Shown here: in pieces, positions 1 to 10,572 of the stretch
How positions within the stretch are numbered: position 1 is the first letter of the stretch
Layout of the letters: every line of letters begins with the position of its first letter
DNA from: Corbicula japonica
Lineage: Eukaryota > Mollusca > Bivalvia > Venerida > Cyrenidae
Reading direction: 5' to 3'
Assembly: GCA_038501625.1 (NCBI GenBank)
Contig: JAZAYU010000005.1
Coordinates: 8,705,484 to 8,769,483, forward strand
Length of the DNA: 64,000 nt
Notes under the pieces: generated by a model
Told to the model about the DNA's origin: nothing
Database searches by the model: none
The model's input: the letters and a program-made list of their open reading frames with translations, nothing else
Translations under genes and position numbers: made by a program

Positions 1-186
1 AACAATCTGCACCTGTGGTGCCGCACTCGTCATAACCTTAGAATGTTCGCTCGGAGGTTTAGGTGATCTATCAGTTTTCTCATTTTTTGGTTTATGATCA
101 CTAACATGACGGTCAGGTTCATCTTCGATTATGCTAATTTTGACATCATCAATGTTTGTTGCTGGAAGATTTTCCTTGTCATCATC
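1..186 (-). CDS. PPP1R16: PPP1R16A/B-like gene, exon 8 of those in window (C-terminal tail, partial)
   Basis: Last visible coding exon; it runs off the left edge. On the minus strand a TTTCAATTTCAG acceptor (AG at 188-187) is followed by 62 open codons. Only this frame is open: the other two meet stops, and it agrees with the phase-0 donor of the exon at 1988. The peptide starts DDDKENLPAT and is acidic and hydrophilic, rich in Asp, Glu, Lys, Ser and Pro, with no recognisable domain. This fits the disordered region after the ankyrin part in PPP1R16 proteins. The vertebrate proteins end in a prenylation CaaX box, which would lie outside the window. The assignment rests on frame continuity with the conserved exons, not on similarity of this stretch. 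Confidence 0.75.
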
Positions 187-244
187 CTGAAATTGAAATG
201 CTTGGTGATGATGTTTTGAACACTTAGCCCATAAATATCCCTTG

Positions 245-655
245 ATTAAGTGTAGATCCAGATCAGCCTGGACATCTGTTCACTTTTAGATTAATTAGGT
301 TATTTCTGGCCAAGATGTGACCAGTGCAGATTCAGATCAGATGGCACAGATGTGCCAGCTGATCAGGATCTACACTGGTCACACAAGCATAATAACATGT
401 ATATGGAGTAAAGATTATATCCTTTATTCCACAGGATATGGCATTTATTGCATGAACCAAAAGTATTAAGCTAGATCAGCCTGCACTTCAATGCTGTCTG
501 AACAGGATCAACACTGTTTTCTTTATGATTAATTAAATTATTTCTTAAAGGCGACCACTGTTGAACCGGATCAGATGTCACAGATGTGCTAGCACGATCT
601 ACACGTTTTCAACACAAGATAAACCCATATATACAGATTAAAGGTTTATGTTATG
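245..655. mobile_element. Two degenerate piggyBac-like MITE remnants
   Basis: The family's internal motifs (GTAGATCCAGATCAGC, GATCAGGATCTACACTGGTC, TATGGAGTAAAG) appear in order but with many changes. The TTAA ends are lost. Boundaries are approximate: about 245-415 and 420-655. Confidence 0.55.
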
Positions 656-939
656 TTTACTAAACAACTGGATCAACTGAGGCATGTGCCTTCAAAGATA
701 TTTTTTAAAATTTTAGGGACTGTACTTGGAAAGAACATAATGTTTTGTTCTTACAGATGATTTTGTTATTTATTTTAGGTTAATAATGTCACATTACAGG
801 GAAATGCATAATGCGCAACTTTACGACTGCATTTCAGGAATAAACGTCAGCTGTTCAAAGAAAACTTTTCCCATGATGTCCCACAACTGTGATTGGAGAA
901 TCATTCAGTTCATGAAGTAAAATAATCAACTTCATTTTA

Positions 940-1181
940 TTAACCCTTTCCTTGATATGTACGCATTTTTATGCATGTGCGACCAGTGTAGATCCAGATC
1001 AGCCAGCACATCCGTGTCGTCTGATCAGGATCTGCACTGGTCGCATTTTGGTCAGAAATAACTTAATGAATCAAAAAGCGAACAGTTTAGATCCTGATCA
1101 GATGGCACGGATGTGCCGGCTAATCTGGATCTAAACTGTTTGCCCTAGCAATAAAGGTTTATCCATACAGGAAAGGGTTAA
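940..1181. mobile_element. piggyBac-like MITE, full copy (reference copy for the 240 bp family)
   Basis: It starts TTAACCCTTTCCTTGATA and ends TACAGGAAAGGGTTAA, so TTAA flanks a terminal inverted repeat beginning CCCTTTCC. PiggyBac-superfamily elements are known for TTAA duplications and TIRs starting CCYT; the assignment is inferred from these ends. Internally the left half folds (GTAGATCCAGATCAG pairs with CTGATCAGGATCTGCAC), the right half folds the same way, and a ~40 bp unpaired spacer containing GGTCAGAAATAAC lies between. A short ORF through it (with SVDPDQPAHPCRLIRI-type peptides) is a by-product of the palindromes, not a gene. Confidence 0.85.
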
Positions 1182-1308
1182 TGATGATGTCAAAGCAACT
1201 GAGATGAACTTGCCAGGGGTTGGTTTAGAATGTATCATCTGATACATTGAAAATTTATATATCAACACAAAATTTCACATTTCAGTCATCAACATTAACG
1301 AAAAATTA

Positions 1309-1495
1309 TGGTCTAGGGGTAGAGCTTCGGACACCAGATCTGGAGACTGTGTTCAAATCCCACCAGGGATGAGAGTCATCTGCAATTTCCTCAATCCACA
1401 AACGGCGCGAGTACTGGTTGGCAACCCAGGAAGCAGTCATCAAGCATGATTAATATAAGCAGGAAGAACTTTTTCCACAATTGATATAAAATAAG
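1309..1495 (+). mobile_element. tRNA-derived SINE
   Basis: An A-box-like TGGTCTAGGGGTAGAGC is followed 42 bp later by a B box, GTTCAAATCC, then CACCAGGG: the layout of a tRNA-derived pol III promoter. The body continues with GAGTACTGGTTGGCAACCC and GGAAGCAGTCA, part of which recurs in the SINE at 10965-11400. The 3' end is uncertain (about 1495). A lone tRNA pseudogene is less likely because of the shared body. Confidence 0.65.
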
Positions 1496-1654
1496 TAAGT
1501 TTAAACTAACATTTACTGTTCCAACAGCTTAGCAACATAAGAAGCGCTTATGCCAGCTTTAAATCAAGTTCTTTATCAGAGAATCGTATAAATCAGGGAA
1601 AAGTTGCGGTTGCAATATTGGAACCAAAGAAGGTCTGTAATGAATTCTGAGAAA

Positions 1655-1962
1655 TAAATAACCCTTCACACTTTGGCTAAGCCTTTTATTATATGGGTGA
1701 CCTGGTTGAAGGTTATAAAGCTGAGATTGGAAACCAGTCTCAAAGCTCAAGCATCTGATTGGCTGAAATGGCGACTGGTCGCCATTTCAGCCAATCGGAT
1801 GCTTGAGATTTGAGACTGGTTTCTAAGCTCAGTTTTATCACATAGGTGACCAGAGTAGATCAAGATCAGCTGGCACATCCAGCTGTCACATCTGCTAGCT
1901 AATCTGGAACTACATTGGTAGCCCATATGATAAATATTGTATCCATCGAGTAAAGGGTTCAA
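1655..1962. mobile_element. Degenerate piggyBac-like MITE split by a fold-back element
   Basis: Left part: AACCCTTCACACTTTGG through ATATGGGTGACC. Right part: AGGTGACCAGAGTAGATC through TCGAGTAAAGGGTT. The fold-back at 1702-1840 lies between them and GGTGACC is present on both sides of it, which looks like its target-site duplication. Confidence 0.65.
1702..1840. mobile_element. Fold-back (hairpin) MITE, NF-Y-box family
   Basis: Near-perfect hairpin: GGTTATAAAGCTGAGATTGG, then CATCTGATTGGCTGAAATGG, a CGACTGGTCG centre, then the reverse complement. GGTGACC flanks both sides, as 7 of 8 matching bases. An 8 bp duplication and the CAGGG/CAGTG ends seen in other copies would suit a hAT-type MITE; this is inference. 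Confidence 0.85.
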
Positions 1963-1987
1963 CAAAAGGTCAAAGATAAAACTATAC

Positions 1988-2117
1988 CATAACGTCCTGT
2001 AAGTCTTCATCATCAAATGGTAAACTCTGACCGAACAAATGAGATGCTTCGTCTTTTGCTTCTTTCTTCGAAAGAGGGCGCTTCTCACCACGCATGCTTG
2101 TACGACGTATAGAGGCA
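1988..2117 (-). CDS. PPP1R16: PPP1R16A/B-like gene, exon 7 (RRTS phosphosite region)
   Basis: Acceptor CATTTCAG (AG at 2119-2118), donor GTATAG at 1987-1982. The first base completes the Gly codon left by exon 6, then 43 codons follow. The peptide opens ASIRRTSMRGEK and ends in an acidic stretch, PFDDEDLQDVM. PPP1R16A and PPP1R16B have basic RRTSSAGSRGK-type sequence at this point; in TIMAP serines here are phosphorylated by PKA/GSK3, which modulates PP1 binding. RRTS is a good basophilic-kinase site, so the regulatory input looks conserved (inference). The donor is non-optimal, and reading through it gives a stop after one codon (GTA TAG), so a shorter isoform ending here is possible. Confidence 0.85.
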
Positions 2118-2275
2118 CTGAAATGAAAACAATTTAAGTTAATAACCAGTGCAATAAATTTAATGTCCCTGGAAGAGTAGACTGTAAATATGCAGTTATC
2201 TGGGACTAGTGCTGTTCAAAATGTCTATGAGTTTATGTCCAGCTTGATAAAAGAATCCAAAAGAATAAACATTAC

Positions 2276-2578
2276 TACCGTAAAATCCCTATTAAACATC
2301 CCTATAGGCATTGCAGTTACCAAAATGGGGCATTTATATGCAGTTACCAAAATGGGGCATTTATATAAGTAGAAAGAACACAATTCACAGTAAATTTCTT
2401 TTAAATCCAATACTGATCCACAAAATTTTGTAATATATTTATAATCTACTATTTGGATTTTACCAGCTTCTAAGTTATGCATTTTCCTATCATTTGTGTA
2501 GATTTTAATTTTTATTTTTGGAAAATGTAGGTGTGCGCATTTATTTGGGTAGGGGTGTTTAATAGGGATTTTAGAGTA
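2276..2578. mobile_element. TIR MITE, TACCGTAAAATCCC family
   Basis: TACCGTAAAATCCCTATTAA on the left is matched by the inverted AATAGGGATTTTAGAGTA on the right, with TA at both ends as in Tc1/mariner-like MITEs. An internal 23 bp motif (CAGTTACCAAAATGGGGCAT) is tandemly doubled at about 2316-2366. Relatives are at 48129-48333 and 57143-57348. Confidence 0.7.
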
Positions 2579-3483
2579 CATGGATTTCATGCGTGCTATA
2601 AAATCACACTCACTTTATTTAAAGTAAATTTTGCAAAACTCTAACTATTGATTATAACAAAAATACGCTAAATTAACAGGTTGATTTTACTGCAAGTTAT
2701 TGTAAAGTAAGTAACCAAATTGCCTGCATGCACAGATATATACAATCCACAATCCAATATATTAACATTCAAAAAACAAAAACAAGATATTCTTTAATAG
2801 CCATTTTTCAATATTCATATCTAACATCAGTTTCGAAACCCAGATTTTAACAGGACTGGTAAATTTTACCTACAGGCCCAAAAGTGAATAAGCCTTATTT
2901 GTGATGTCACAAAAAACATGACACACACATCAAATGAAACAATTTCCAGAAAATTAAATGACAACATAAATAAATACAACAACATGTTATTGAAATAATG
3001 AAGCTGTTCCTGAATTTCATTAGTAAATAAAATACAGTAATTCAGATGTGAATAACTAACTGAATCATGCTGCACAGTCATTTTATTGTCATACATCTGA
3101 ATTTCTGCTTGTATTTTACTTTCTTACAAAATACAAGAAAAAGTCCATTATTTCATAAGCAAGAAATTACAGTAAATCAAGAAACAAATTTGATTGTACA
3201 ACAATCCACCACAAAAATTACAACAATCATACATCAGCAAACAGAACCATAACATAATAAATGGTTAGTTATATTTTTTTCAAGATTTGTTTATTAAGTG
3301 AGGTAGAATCAAGAAGCAGTGTTTGCTCTATATTGTGCATAACAGATCCAATAAATAGTTTTCAAACCAAGCGTAAACATCTTTAAAAAAATGTTTTAAG
3401 AATATTTACCATAATTAAAATTATTGTACAATAATTGCAGTTTTTGCCCATCTTGACCTAGATATATTAAAGCTTTATATAGA

Positions 3484-3555
3484 GTCGCCATTTCAGCCAA
3501 TCAGATGCTTGAGATTTGAGACTGGTTTCAAATCTCAGTTTTATAACCTTGGGAC
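3484..3555. mobile_element. Fold-back MITE, one arm only
   Basis: Starts at the hairpin centre (GTCGCCATTTCAGCCAATCA) and runs out to GTTTTATAACCTTGGG; the other arm is missing. Confidence 0.75.
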
Positions 3556-3897
3556 CAGATGTACACCAACGGAGCTCAACTGCTTGAGAGCTGAAGCCAA
3601 AGATAACTCTGGCATGACAATTCTACATCATCTTAGAGTTGTCTCCCATTTTTTTAACAGAGTTTCGTCTATGTCTCTAATTCTTTCTTTATTAAAGACC
3701 ATCCTCTGCTTGGTCAAAATCTCCATAATTATTGAGAAAATACAAGTCTGTCTGGTCTAAGAAAACTTCACAGCTATGTCTGATTATTTGTTATCTAGAT
3801 ACATGGTGGTCTGGGTAAGAATCTTCTGCTAGCAGAATTTGTGTCTTAGTCATATAGTCAGTCCATGCGATTTTCAAAGGGATGTTTTGTAGAAATT

Positions 3898-4020
3898 TAT
3901 TTAACCTCATTATGGCTGTTATCCATGGGCAAACAGTGTAGATCCAGATCAGCTTCCACATGTGATCAGGATCTGCACTGTTTGCTTTTTGATTTATTAT
4001 TTTATTTCTGAACAACAAGG
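3898..4020. mobile_element. piggyBac-like MITE, left half
   Basis: TTTAACCTCATTATGGCTGT, then GTGTAGATCCAGATCAGC and GATCAGGATCTGCACTG. The second hairpin is absent. Confidence 0.6.
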
Positions 4021-4282
4021 AACTTCTCAACTGGATGCAAATGTTACATAAATTGAGCTTAACACTGAAAGGCTAAGGGAGTGCATGGAATGACTCAGAC
4101 TATTACTTGGGATGACATGAGAAACTACACAATGATTGTGTCACAACATCACACCTGTTGTTTAGCTATTCTACACACAGTAATGACTTAATGTTGCTGC
4201 ACTGCTGTTCATTTGTTCATCTGACCATAAACAGAACATAAATAAATTCAACACAGATCACAGTGGAGTATTCAACTGGAGA

Positions 4283-5140
4283 AAAATCAAGTTGACCTAG
4301 GCAAAATCCAAGATCAAAGAACACTATGGCCAAGGCCTTTTGACCCAAAAAGTCGATAAGGGTCACATACCTACTATGACCAATATATATACAAAGTTAG
4401 GTTACTGTAATTCCAACCATTCTTTAAGTTACTGATCAAGAATAAATTTTCAATTGAACGTCACCACAATCATTACATTTTGACTAAAAATCGATGTCAA
4501 AATATTCTCACTATGAACCAACTAAACACCAAGTTTGGTGACTGTAGGTCAAAATATTACTCAGTTATTGACTACAGACCACACTGAAAGTGACAGTTAC
4601 TATAACCTTGACCTTTGATCCCAACATCAATAGGGGTCATCTAATAACAACAACCACTATAAATACAAAGTTTGGTGATAGTAGGTCAAACATTTCTTCC
4701 ATTATTGACTGGTAACACATTTTCAAGCAAACATCATCATGATTTTGACTCTTTTGATCGCAAGATCGAAAGATATCTCCTACATACCATTTGTAATCTA
4801 CAAAATAAGTTTAGTGATTGTAAGTCAAATCTTTTTTTTTGTTAATAATAAAAATCAATTTTCAACTGACTGACAATACGACCTTGACCTCTAACATTTA
4901 GACCCTAAAATCAAATAGGGACCATATAGTTACCAGAAGCAATGTAAGTTTTGTGACTATAGGATAACTTTTCTTCAGTTACTGATGTTAATAGACAGAT
5001 GACCAGAAAATTATACTCCCATTTTAAGCCTATAAAAATGATGTCTGCTTCAACATATAATTCTATATTTAGAATGTTCATGTTAGGTACAATAAACGGA
5101 CTGCTGAACAACGATGAAAAAACAACAACAACAACAACAA
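4283..5140. repeat. Old pearl-like tandem array
   Basis: About six diverged ~145 bp units, each with a CCTTGACCTTTGACC-like motif, AATAGGGGTCA, then ACAAAGTTTGGTGA and a TAGGTCAAA motif. The array ends near GAACAACGATGAAAAAACAA and a (CAA)n run at 5118-5142. It looks like the same unit type as the fresher array at 29640-30340. Confidence 0.6.
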
Positions 5141-5404
5141 CAAAATCAAACAAATGAGCTAAGGGAAAAATCGATAATTGTCATTTCTGTTAAATGAAAC
5201 CCAACCATGCATCAATTTATCATGCATAAATGCTGTTCATAACCAGAAAATCACAATGCAAAGGATAAATAATTTAACTACAAACATATAATAAATATAA
5301 TTATATATTAATGGCACAAAATGCACACGATTCACAAATCAACAATAAATATTCATGATACAAAATGCACAAATCTCCAAACAACTACATTAGTATAAAA
5401 TGTG

Positions 5405-5520
5405 GTTAACAGATGTGCTAAGGACATAGCAAACAGTGTAGACCCGAATCAGTCTGTGCAGATGTTCAGACTGATCTGGGTCTACACTGGGTCTCCACTG
5501 GTCACGGATCTTAGTTTAGG
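5405..5520. mobile_element. piggyBac-like MITE fragment
   Basis: CAAACAGTGTAGACCCGAAT and CTGATCTGGGTCTACACTGG form the left hairpin; no TTAA ends. Confidence 0.55.
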
Positions 5521-5739
5521 CAGTGCTTGGCACTTGACTTGGTTTACACAGTGCATAACACTATATGATTTATTAAAAAACTGGCCTCCCGCATTATCTG
5601 TTATCCACACTTAATGGTTGATGTTATAATGAAATGATACAACAGAATACAACATGAAAAGCATGTAATGAGGGATGAGAAAAGTTTGTACACTGTTCGA
5701 TTTATACCTTGGTGGATTTAAAGCTTTTGATGTAGAACT

Positions 5740-6130
5740 AGTGGACCTGCAATAGTAATTAGTGATGGTGCCTTACTATAAAAGTAATGATTTAAGCCCT
5801 ATAACTATAATAATAATTATGGATGGCCTATTATAGTAATTATAGGACTTCATGTAAAAGTAATAGTAATTATTGATGGCCTATTACTATAAATGGTAAT
5901 TACTGATGGCCTTTTACTAAAATAGTAATTGCTGATAGCATATTACTGTAGTCACTGAATAAACAACAACAAAAAACCTGAAATGATAGAATTACTGGCC
6001 TGCTATCATGGTGACATGTGATGGTACCTGACAAGACCAGAACTCCTGCAAATGGTACTACAAATAGAAGACCTGTGATGGTATAACAGAAGACCTACAA
6101 TGCTACATTTTATGACCTGTGATACTGACA
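5740..6130. repeat. Diverged short tandem repeat
   Basis: Repeated TAGTAATTACTGATGGCC-like units of roughly 35-45 bp (GGCCTATTACTATAAA and similar), decaying into GACCTGTGATGGTA-type units. Similar phrases (CCTACAATGG, GGCCTGCAAAAC) recur up to about 6830. Confidence 0.5.
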
Positions 6131-6179
6131 TTCAATAGCTATGTATTCAATACTACAAATTTCAATTTTAATTAGATAT

Positions 6180-6370
6180 TGACCCAGCGAGCAACCCCCG
6201 TAAACACCTGCTGCACTGCAGCACTTCAAAAGACGCCGACCATGTTTTTTGTCATGTGACAACTGTTACAACTGCCGCTCCAATCAAAAGACGTCGTATT
6301 TTAGGTCCAAATTTTGCTGTCAATCAAATTTTTGCCGCTGTTGGTTCTTTTCCCTTGCGGATGTTGAAAC
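6180..6370. other. GC/CpG-richer island of unknown role
   Basis: A short stretch denser in CpG than its surroundings (GACCCAGCGAGC, AGACGCCGACC, AAGACGTCG), with an E-box-like TCATGTGAC. It interrupts the diverged short repeats. I find no exon or TIR in it. Confidence 0.3.
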
Positions 6371-6884
6371 AATAACAAAAGGTGTGGCTTAAAGTAAAGC
6401 AACCTGAAGGCGTGATTAACAGTAAACAATGTTCTGTCAATTATAGTTCCCGCCCTACTTCTCAACGAAAATATAAATCGCAGCGCATAGTGTATGATGT
6501 TTTGGATGCAAGCAAAAATTTAACTGAAATTTGTAGTAACATGCAATGCCTTCCATGGCAACAGAAAACCTACAATGGCATAAAATATGGTAATATAAGG
6601 CCTGCAAAACAAAAATAATGAGCAACTATTACACAAATATATAACTTAATGGCATATTATAACTATATAATGGTACAAATAATGGCCTACTAGTGTGACT
6701 GAAGGAAACCTGCAATTGTACAACTAATGACAAATTAATAACAGCAATAGAAAACTTGGTGCAAAAGGCAATGGAAAATCTGCAATGAAATAATGAATGT
6801 CCTATCATTATTGCCATATAAGACCTTCAATCTTTGACTGTATGTAAGGAAGAGAACAATGGCTTATGGCAAACTTAACGGCCA

Positions 6885-7082
6885 TTAACCCTTTCCTCCA
6901 TAGATACATCTTTATTGCATGGGTGCAGGATCTAAACTGTTTGCTTTTTGGTTCGTTATTTTATTTCTGACCAAATTGCGACCAGTGCAGATCCAGAGCA
7001 GACGGTATGGATGTGCCAGCTGATCTGGATCTACACTGGTCACACATGCATAAAAATGTGTAAATATGGAGGAAAGGGTTAA
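6885..7082. mobile_element. piggyBac-like MITE, internally deleted
   Basis: TTAACCCTTTCCTCCATA to GGAGGAAAGGGTTAA. The left hairpin is largely missing and the right hairpin is kept. Confidence 0.8.
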
Positions 7083-7169
7083 ATTATGAATTACAGGTAA
7101 AGTAAACATAAAAGAACTGATGGCCATTGCAATGAGAAGAAAACTTTACTTCATCAATATGCCTTTTAT

Positions 7170-7355
7170 CACAACAGCAACCAGTGCCGATCAAGATAAG
7201 CTGGCACAACTGTACCATCTGATCTGGATCTACTCTGTTTGCTTCTTAGTCAGAAAAAACCTAACACATCTCATAGTAAACAGATGGCACCGATGTGCTG
7301 ATCTGGATCAATAATGTCTGTCCATCTGATAAAAGCCATCTTCCCTGGAGTAAAG
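7170..7355. mobile_element. piggyBac-like MITE, ends lost
   Basis: Contains both hairpin motifs (CCAGTGCCGATCAAGATAAG, CTGATCTGGATCTACTCTG) and ends near TGGAGTAAAGAG. Confidence 0.5.
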
Positions 7356-7548
7356 AGTCTAGATTAAAATAGAAGATCCAGTGGCTATGAAAGCTATGAA
7401 AGCCTATAAATGATAGAATATTATGAACTTCATATCACAATGTCCTAAAATAAACTTACAAATCCTCACTTAAATACACCTCTAAAGTTAGAAATTCTTC
7501 TGATTATTTGTTGTTTTTCTTCATCACAACTATATATATGAGACTAGC

Positions 7549-7700
7549 CCTGTGCCCAAGGTCATAAAACTAAATCTTGAGATCAGTCTCAAATCTTAAG
7601 GATCTGATTGGCTAAAATGGTGACTGGTCGCCATTTCACCCAATCAGATGCTTGAGATTTGAGACTGATCTCCAGATTTAGTTTTATGATCTTGGGCACT
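7549..7700. mobile_element. Fold-back MITE, subfamily B
   Basis: CCTGTGCCCAAGGTCATAAA to TTTTATGATCTTGGGCACT. Subfamily B has ATCATAAAACTA(A)A and GATC..CAGTCTC where subfamily A has TTATAAAACTGAG and GAAACCAGTCTC. Other B copies: 8385, 19081, 47620, 59817. Confidence 0.85.
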
Positions 7701-7734
7701 AATCTAAGCATTCATCTTCAAAAGGGGATGTTCT

Positions 7735-7790
7735 AGCTGATCTGGATCTACACTATTTGCTCACAATAAAGGAGAATCTATGGAGTCAAA
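7735..7790. mobile_element. piggyBac-like MITE tail fragment
   Basis: CTGATCTGGATCTACACTAT followed by AATAAAGGAGAATCTATGGA. Confidence 0.45.
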
Positions 7791-8164
7791 GCAAATTTTC
7801 TCCAGCTTTCTCTATTTGCATCAAACATATATATATAATGTACTTTAATTTGAAACAACATGAAAACTGAATGGCAATAGTGAAATGCACTCCCTGAAAG
7901 GGAAAGAACAAAAAAAAATCAATTTTCTAATTTAAACTGCAGTCCCAATGCAACTGTATGTGCATGTTATGTATTATTTGGTGGCACTAAATTGATTAAA
8001 TGCATCCTTGTGACATTAAAACAACTGCTAAAGAAAGGAAAGCATATTGATGTTGGAGATATTGGAATGGTAAATTTCAGATATCATTATAAATTTTGAC
8101 TAACAAAAACATCTACCAAAGAAGACACTGAAACACAATGACTCCAGGTTTTCTTCATAAATTT

Positions 8165-8350
8165 TAAGACAAAAGGGGAATAACTATGACAAAATAAAGA
8201 GTAATGAAACTTGTCCTGATAACCGCTTTTGTGATGTAAGACAATTATTATGCTAAGTTTCAAACATCTACCTTGAATGGTAACTGAGAAAACTTAAACA
8301 TAAATAAACTTAATGAAATGTTGACACCAAACTGCCCGCCCAACGACATA
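8165..8350. repeat. Dispersed repeat, first of two copies
   Basis: AAAAGGGGAATAACTATGAC, then TGAAACTTGTCCTGAT, TGATGTAAGACAA, TGAAATGTTGACACC and CCCAACGACATA. The same string of motifs recurs at 17019-17205, so this is a repeat family related to the GGGCATAACTC-bearing bivalve elements. Confidence 0.6.
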
Positions 8351-8384
8351 ACGCACTCTTATAACCAATGTTTTCCAAAGAAAA

Positions 8385-8538
8385 CCTGGACATAAGATCA
8401 TAAAACTGAGATTGGAGACCAGTCTCAAATCTCAAGCATCTGACTAGCTGAAATGGCAACCAGTCGCCATTTCAACCAATATGATGCTTGAGATTTGAGA
8501 CTGGTCTTGTGATTTAGTTTCATGATTTTGGGCCCTGG
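8385..8538. mobile_element. Fold-back MITE, subfamily B
   Basis: CCTGGACATAAGATCATAAA to GATTTTGGGCCCTGG, with the usual hairpin centre (GGCAACCAGTCGCC). Confidence 0.8.
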
Positions 8539-8774
8539 TTTGAAACAAATGTGTCATGTCTTACAAAAACCTCAAAGAAACAAAAAACTGGTAACATTTC
8601 ATCAATAAACAATACATCCAATACTTATCAATCAAACAAATGACAACTGGTCTAGACTTTTGTTAATATAACTGATATTTTTTGTTTATATTTGCAAATT
8701 CTTGGTACAAATGACTCAACGGCACAATCAACACAATTGGACACTTGTAATACCACAATCAGACACTCAAGCCT

Positions 8775-8862
8775 ATAACCCATTCATCAATATATATTCT
8801 TTTATTGCATGAGCAAAAAGTGTAGATCCAGATCAGCATGCACATCTACAAGTGTATAATGT
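8775..8862. mobile_element. piggyBac-like MITE head fragment
   Basis: TATAACCCATTCATCAATAT, then TTTATTGCATGAGCAAAAAG and GTAGATCCAGATCAGC. Confidence 0.5.
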
Positions 8863-9161
8863 CTTCTATGTATTTTCTAGGAAATATGAAACTGATATAG
8901 CATTAGGCCAATTCTTCAAGATTGTAGATCATGATAAACCAGCAGTTCTTAAAAGGTTAATGGACTTATTTCATGTATGTTTCGATTTCTTGATATTCTA
9001 AATACCGACAGACTTACTACAAAAGAACTGACAACTTCTTGGTATGAAATGACAGAGGCTGAGAAATTATCTAAGTAAATATCTAAGTGCAAAGGGAGAC
9101 AACACCTTTATAACTGCCAAAGGAAACCATGGAACTACAGTGAAGGCTGGTTGCTGCTACT

Positions 9162-9401
9162 TTAACCCTTTCCTCCATAGACACCTTTATGGCGAGGGCG
9201 AACAGTTAAGATCCAGATCAGCCAGCACATCCGTGCCGTCTGATCAGGATCTGCACTGTTCGCTTTTTGATTTGTTTGGTTATTTCTGATCAAAATGTGA
9301 CCAGTGCAGATCCTGATCAGACATCACGGAGGTGCTGGCTGATCTGGATCTACACTGGTCGCACATGCGTAAAAATGCGTATTTATGGAGGAATGGGTTA
9401 A
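9162..9401. mobile_element. piggyBac-like MITE, full copy
   Basis: TTAACCCTTTCCTCCATA to GGAGGAATGGGTTAA, both hairpins well preserved. Orientation is opposite to the copy at 940. Confidence 0.85.
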
Positions 9402-9951
9402 AATGAATTGAAGTCAAAAATCTGTCTCTAGATAACAGTAGAACAACTTGATGCAAAATGTAATTAAAACTTTCAACCTTACCGTAGAATAGGGTTTTTT
9501 AACCAAAGAACAAACTAATAGCAAATGACTGTGAATATTTCATAGGAGTTGTAACATCAGAAACTTATGAAATTCTGCACATGTCTTGGTGATCTCAAAA
9601 TCAAGTTTTACTCTTATGACCTAGCTATCTGACCAGTTTTTCTAATATCCCAGGAGTGTGCCCAACTGGAGTCCAACACCCTGAACCAAATTATAATCCT
9701 GTTTGAAGTTTTCCACTCTAAGTCAAGTTTTGTCTGACGCGAAGACATGTGTCTACATTTACTTTGGCATAGCTCCATACCTACATGCCAGGGGAAGCTA
9801 CCAATGTCAATATTCTGACAGGTAACTTCAAAGACTTTAATTACCTATTAACACACTTTATCACTATCTGGCACTAACAAACACACAAATACTTCGGCAT
9901 CAATACCCTCTTCTCACATACAATATGTCTTATAAGCTCTTTTTTTTCATA

Positions 9952-10193
9952 TAACCCTTTACTGCCGATATATACACCTTTTATTGCATGGGTAAACAGT
10001 GTAGATCCAGATAAGCCGCCACGTCCGTGCCATCTCATCAGGTTCTGCACTGTTGGCTTAATGGTAGGAAATAATCAAAATTATTTATCAAAATGCAAGC
10101 AGTATAGATCCTGATCAAATGGCACAGATGTGCCTGCTGATCAGGATCTACACTGTTTGCCCACTGAATATAGGTGTATCTATGTAGTTAACG
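9952..10193. mobile_element. piggyBac-like MITE, full length, degraded ends
   Basis: ATAACCCTTTACTGCCGATA to ATCTATGTAGTTAACGG, both hairpins present. Confidence 0.75.
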
Positions 10194-10572
10194 GTCAAAA
10201 CAATTTATCATTATCTGGCAACAACAAACACATATTAAAAACTTTGGCATCAAAAGCCTTCTTCTCACATACAACCTGTCTAAAACTCTAATTTTTGCAG
10301 TATAAAGTGAATTTCCAGTCAGTATCAATCTCCATATTCTACATAATCCGTGAAAACCTGTCTGGAATTCTGCCCCTTACAGATCGTGAGTAGATTAAAT
10401 TCTCATTAAGTCATTTAATTGTGCAAATAGTTTACTAGGCCCTATTTGAAATCAAATTAATTTCTGTTCTCGGAATTCCATGGATTTGAAATGAAATGAA
10501 ACAGTAATGAGAATTTCAAGCTAATAATCATCAACTGCATTACAGCTGGTGTCCATATTAGTTATTTATACT

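Larger units (their letters stand above)
187..1987 (-). other. Intron between exons 7 and 8 (1.8 kb)
   Basis: Intron with a weak GTATAG donor and a TTTCAG acceptor. It holds two degenerate piggyBac-like MITE remnants (about 245-655), a full MITE copy (940-1181), a tRNA-derived SINE (from 1309), and a fold-back element inserted in another MITE remnant (1655-1962). I see nothing in 656-939 or 1182-1308. Confidence 0.7.

Noticed and set aside
952..1134. Many ORFs with SVDPDQPAHPCRLIRICTGR-type peptides (here and at 12184, 19784, 27572, 45863 and others)
   Set aside because: All lie in the 240 bp piggyBac-like MITE. Both strands give similar peptides because the element is palindromic. Not genes.
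1309..1372. Functional tRNA gene
   Set aside because: A and B boxes are present, but the acceptor stem does not pair and the sequence continues into a SINE body.
2225..2590. 121-codon minus-strand ORF
   Set aside because: Lies within the TIR MITE at 2276-2578; no domain, no splice context.
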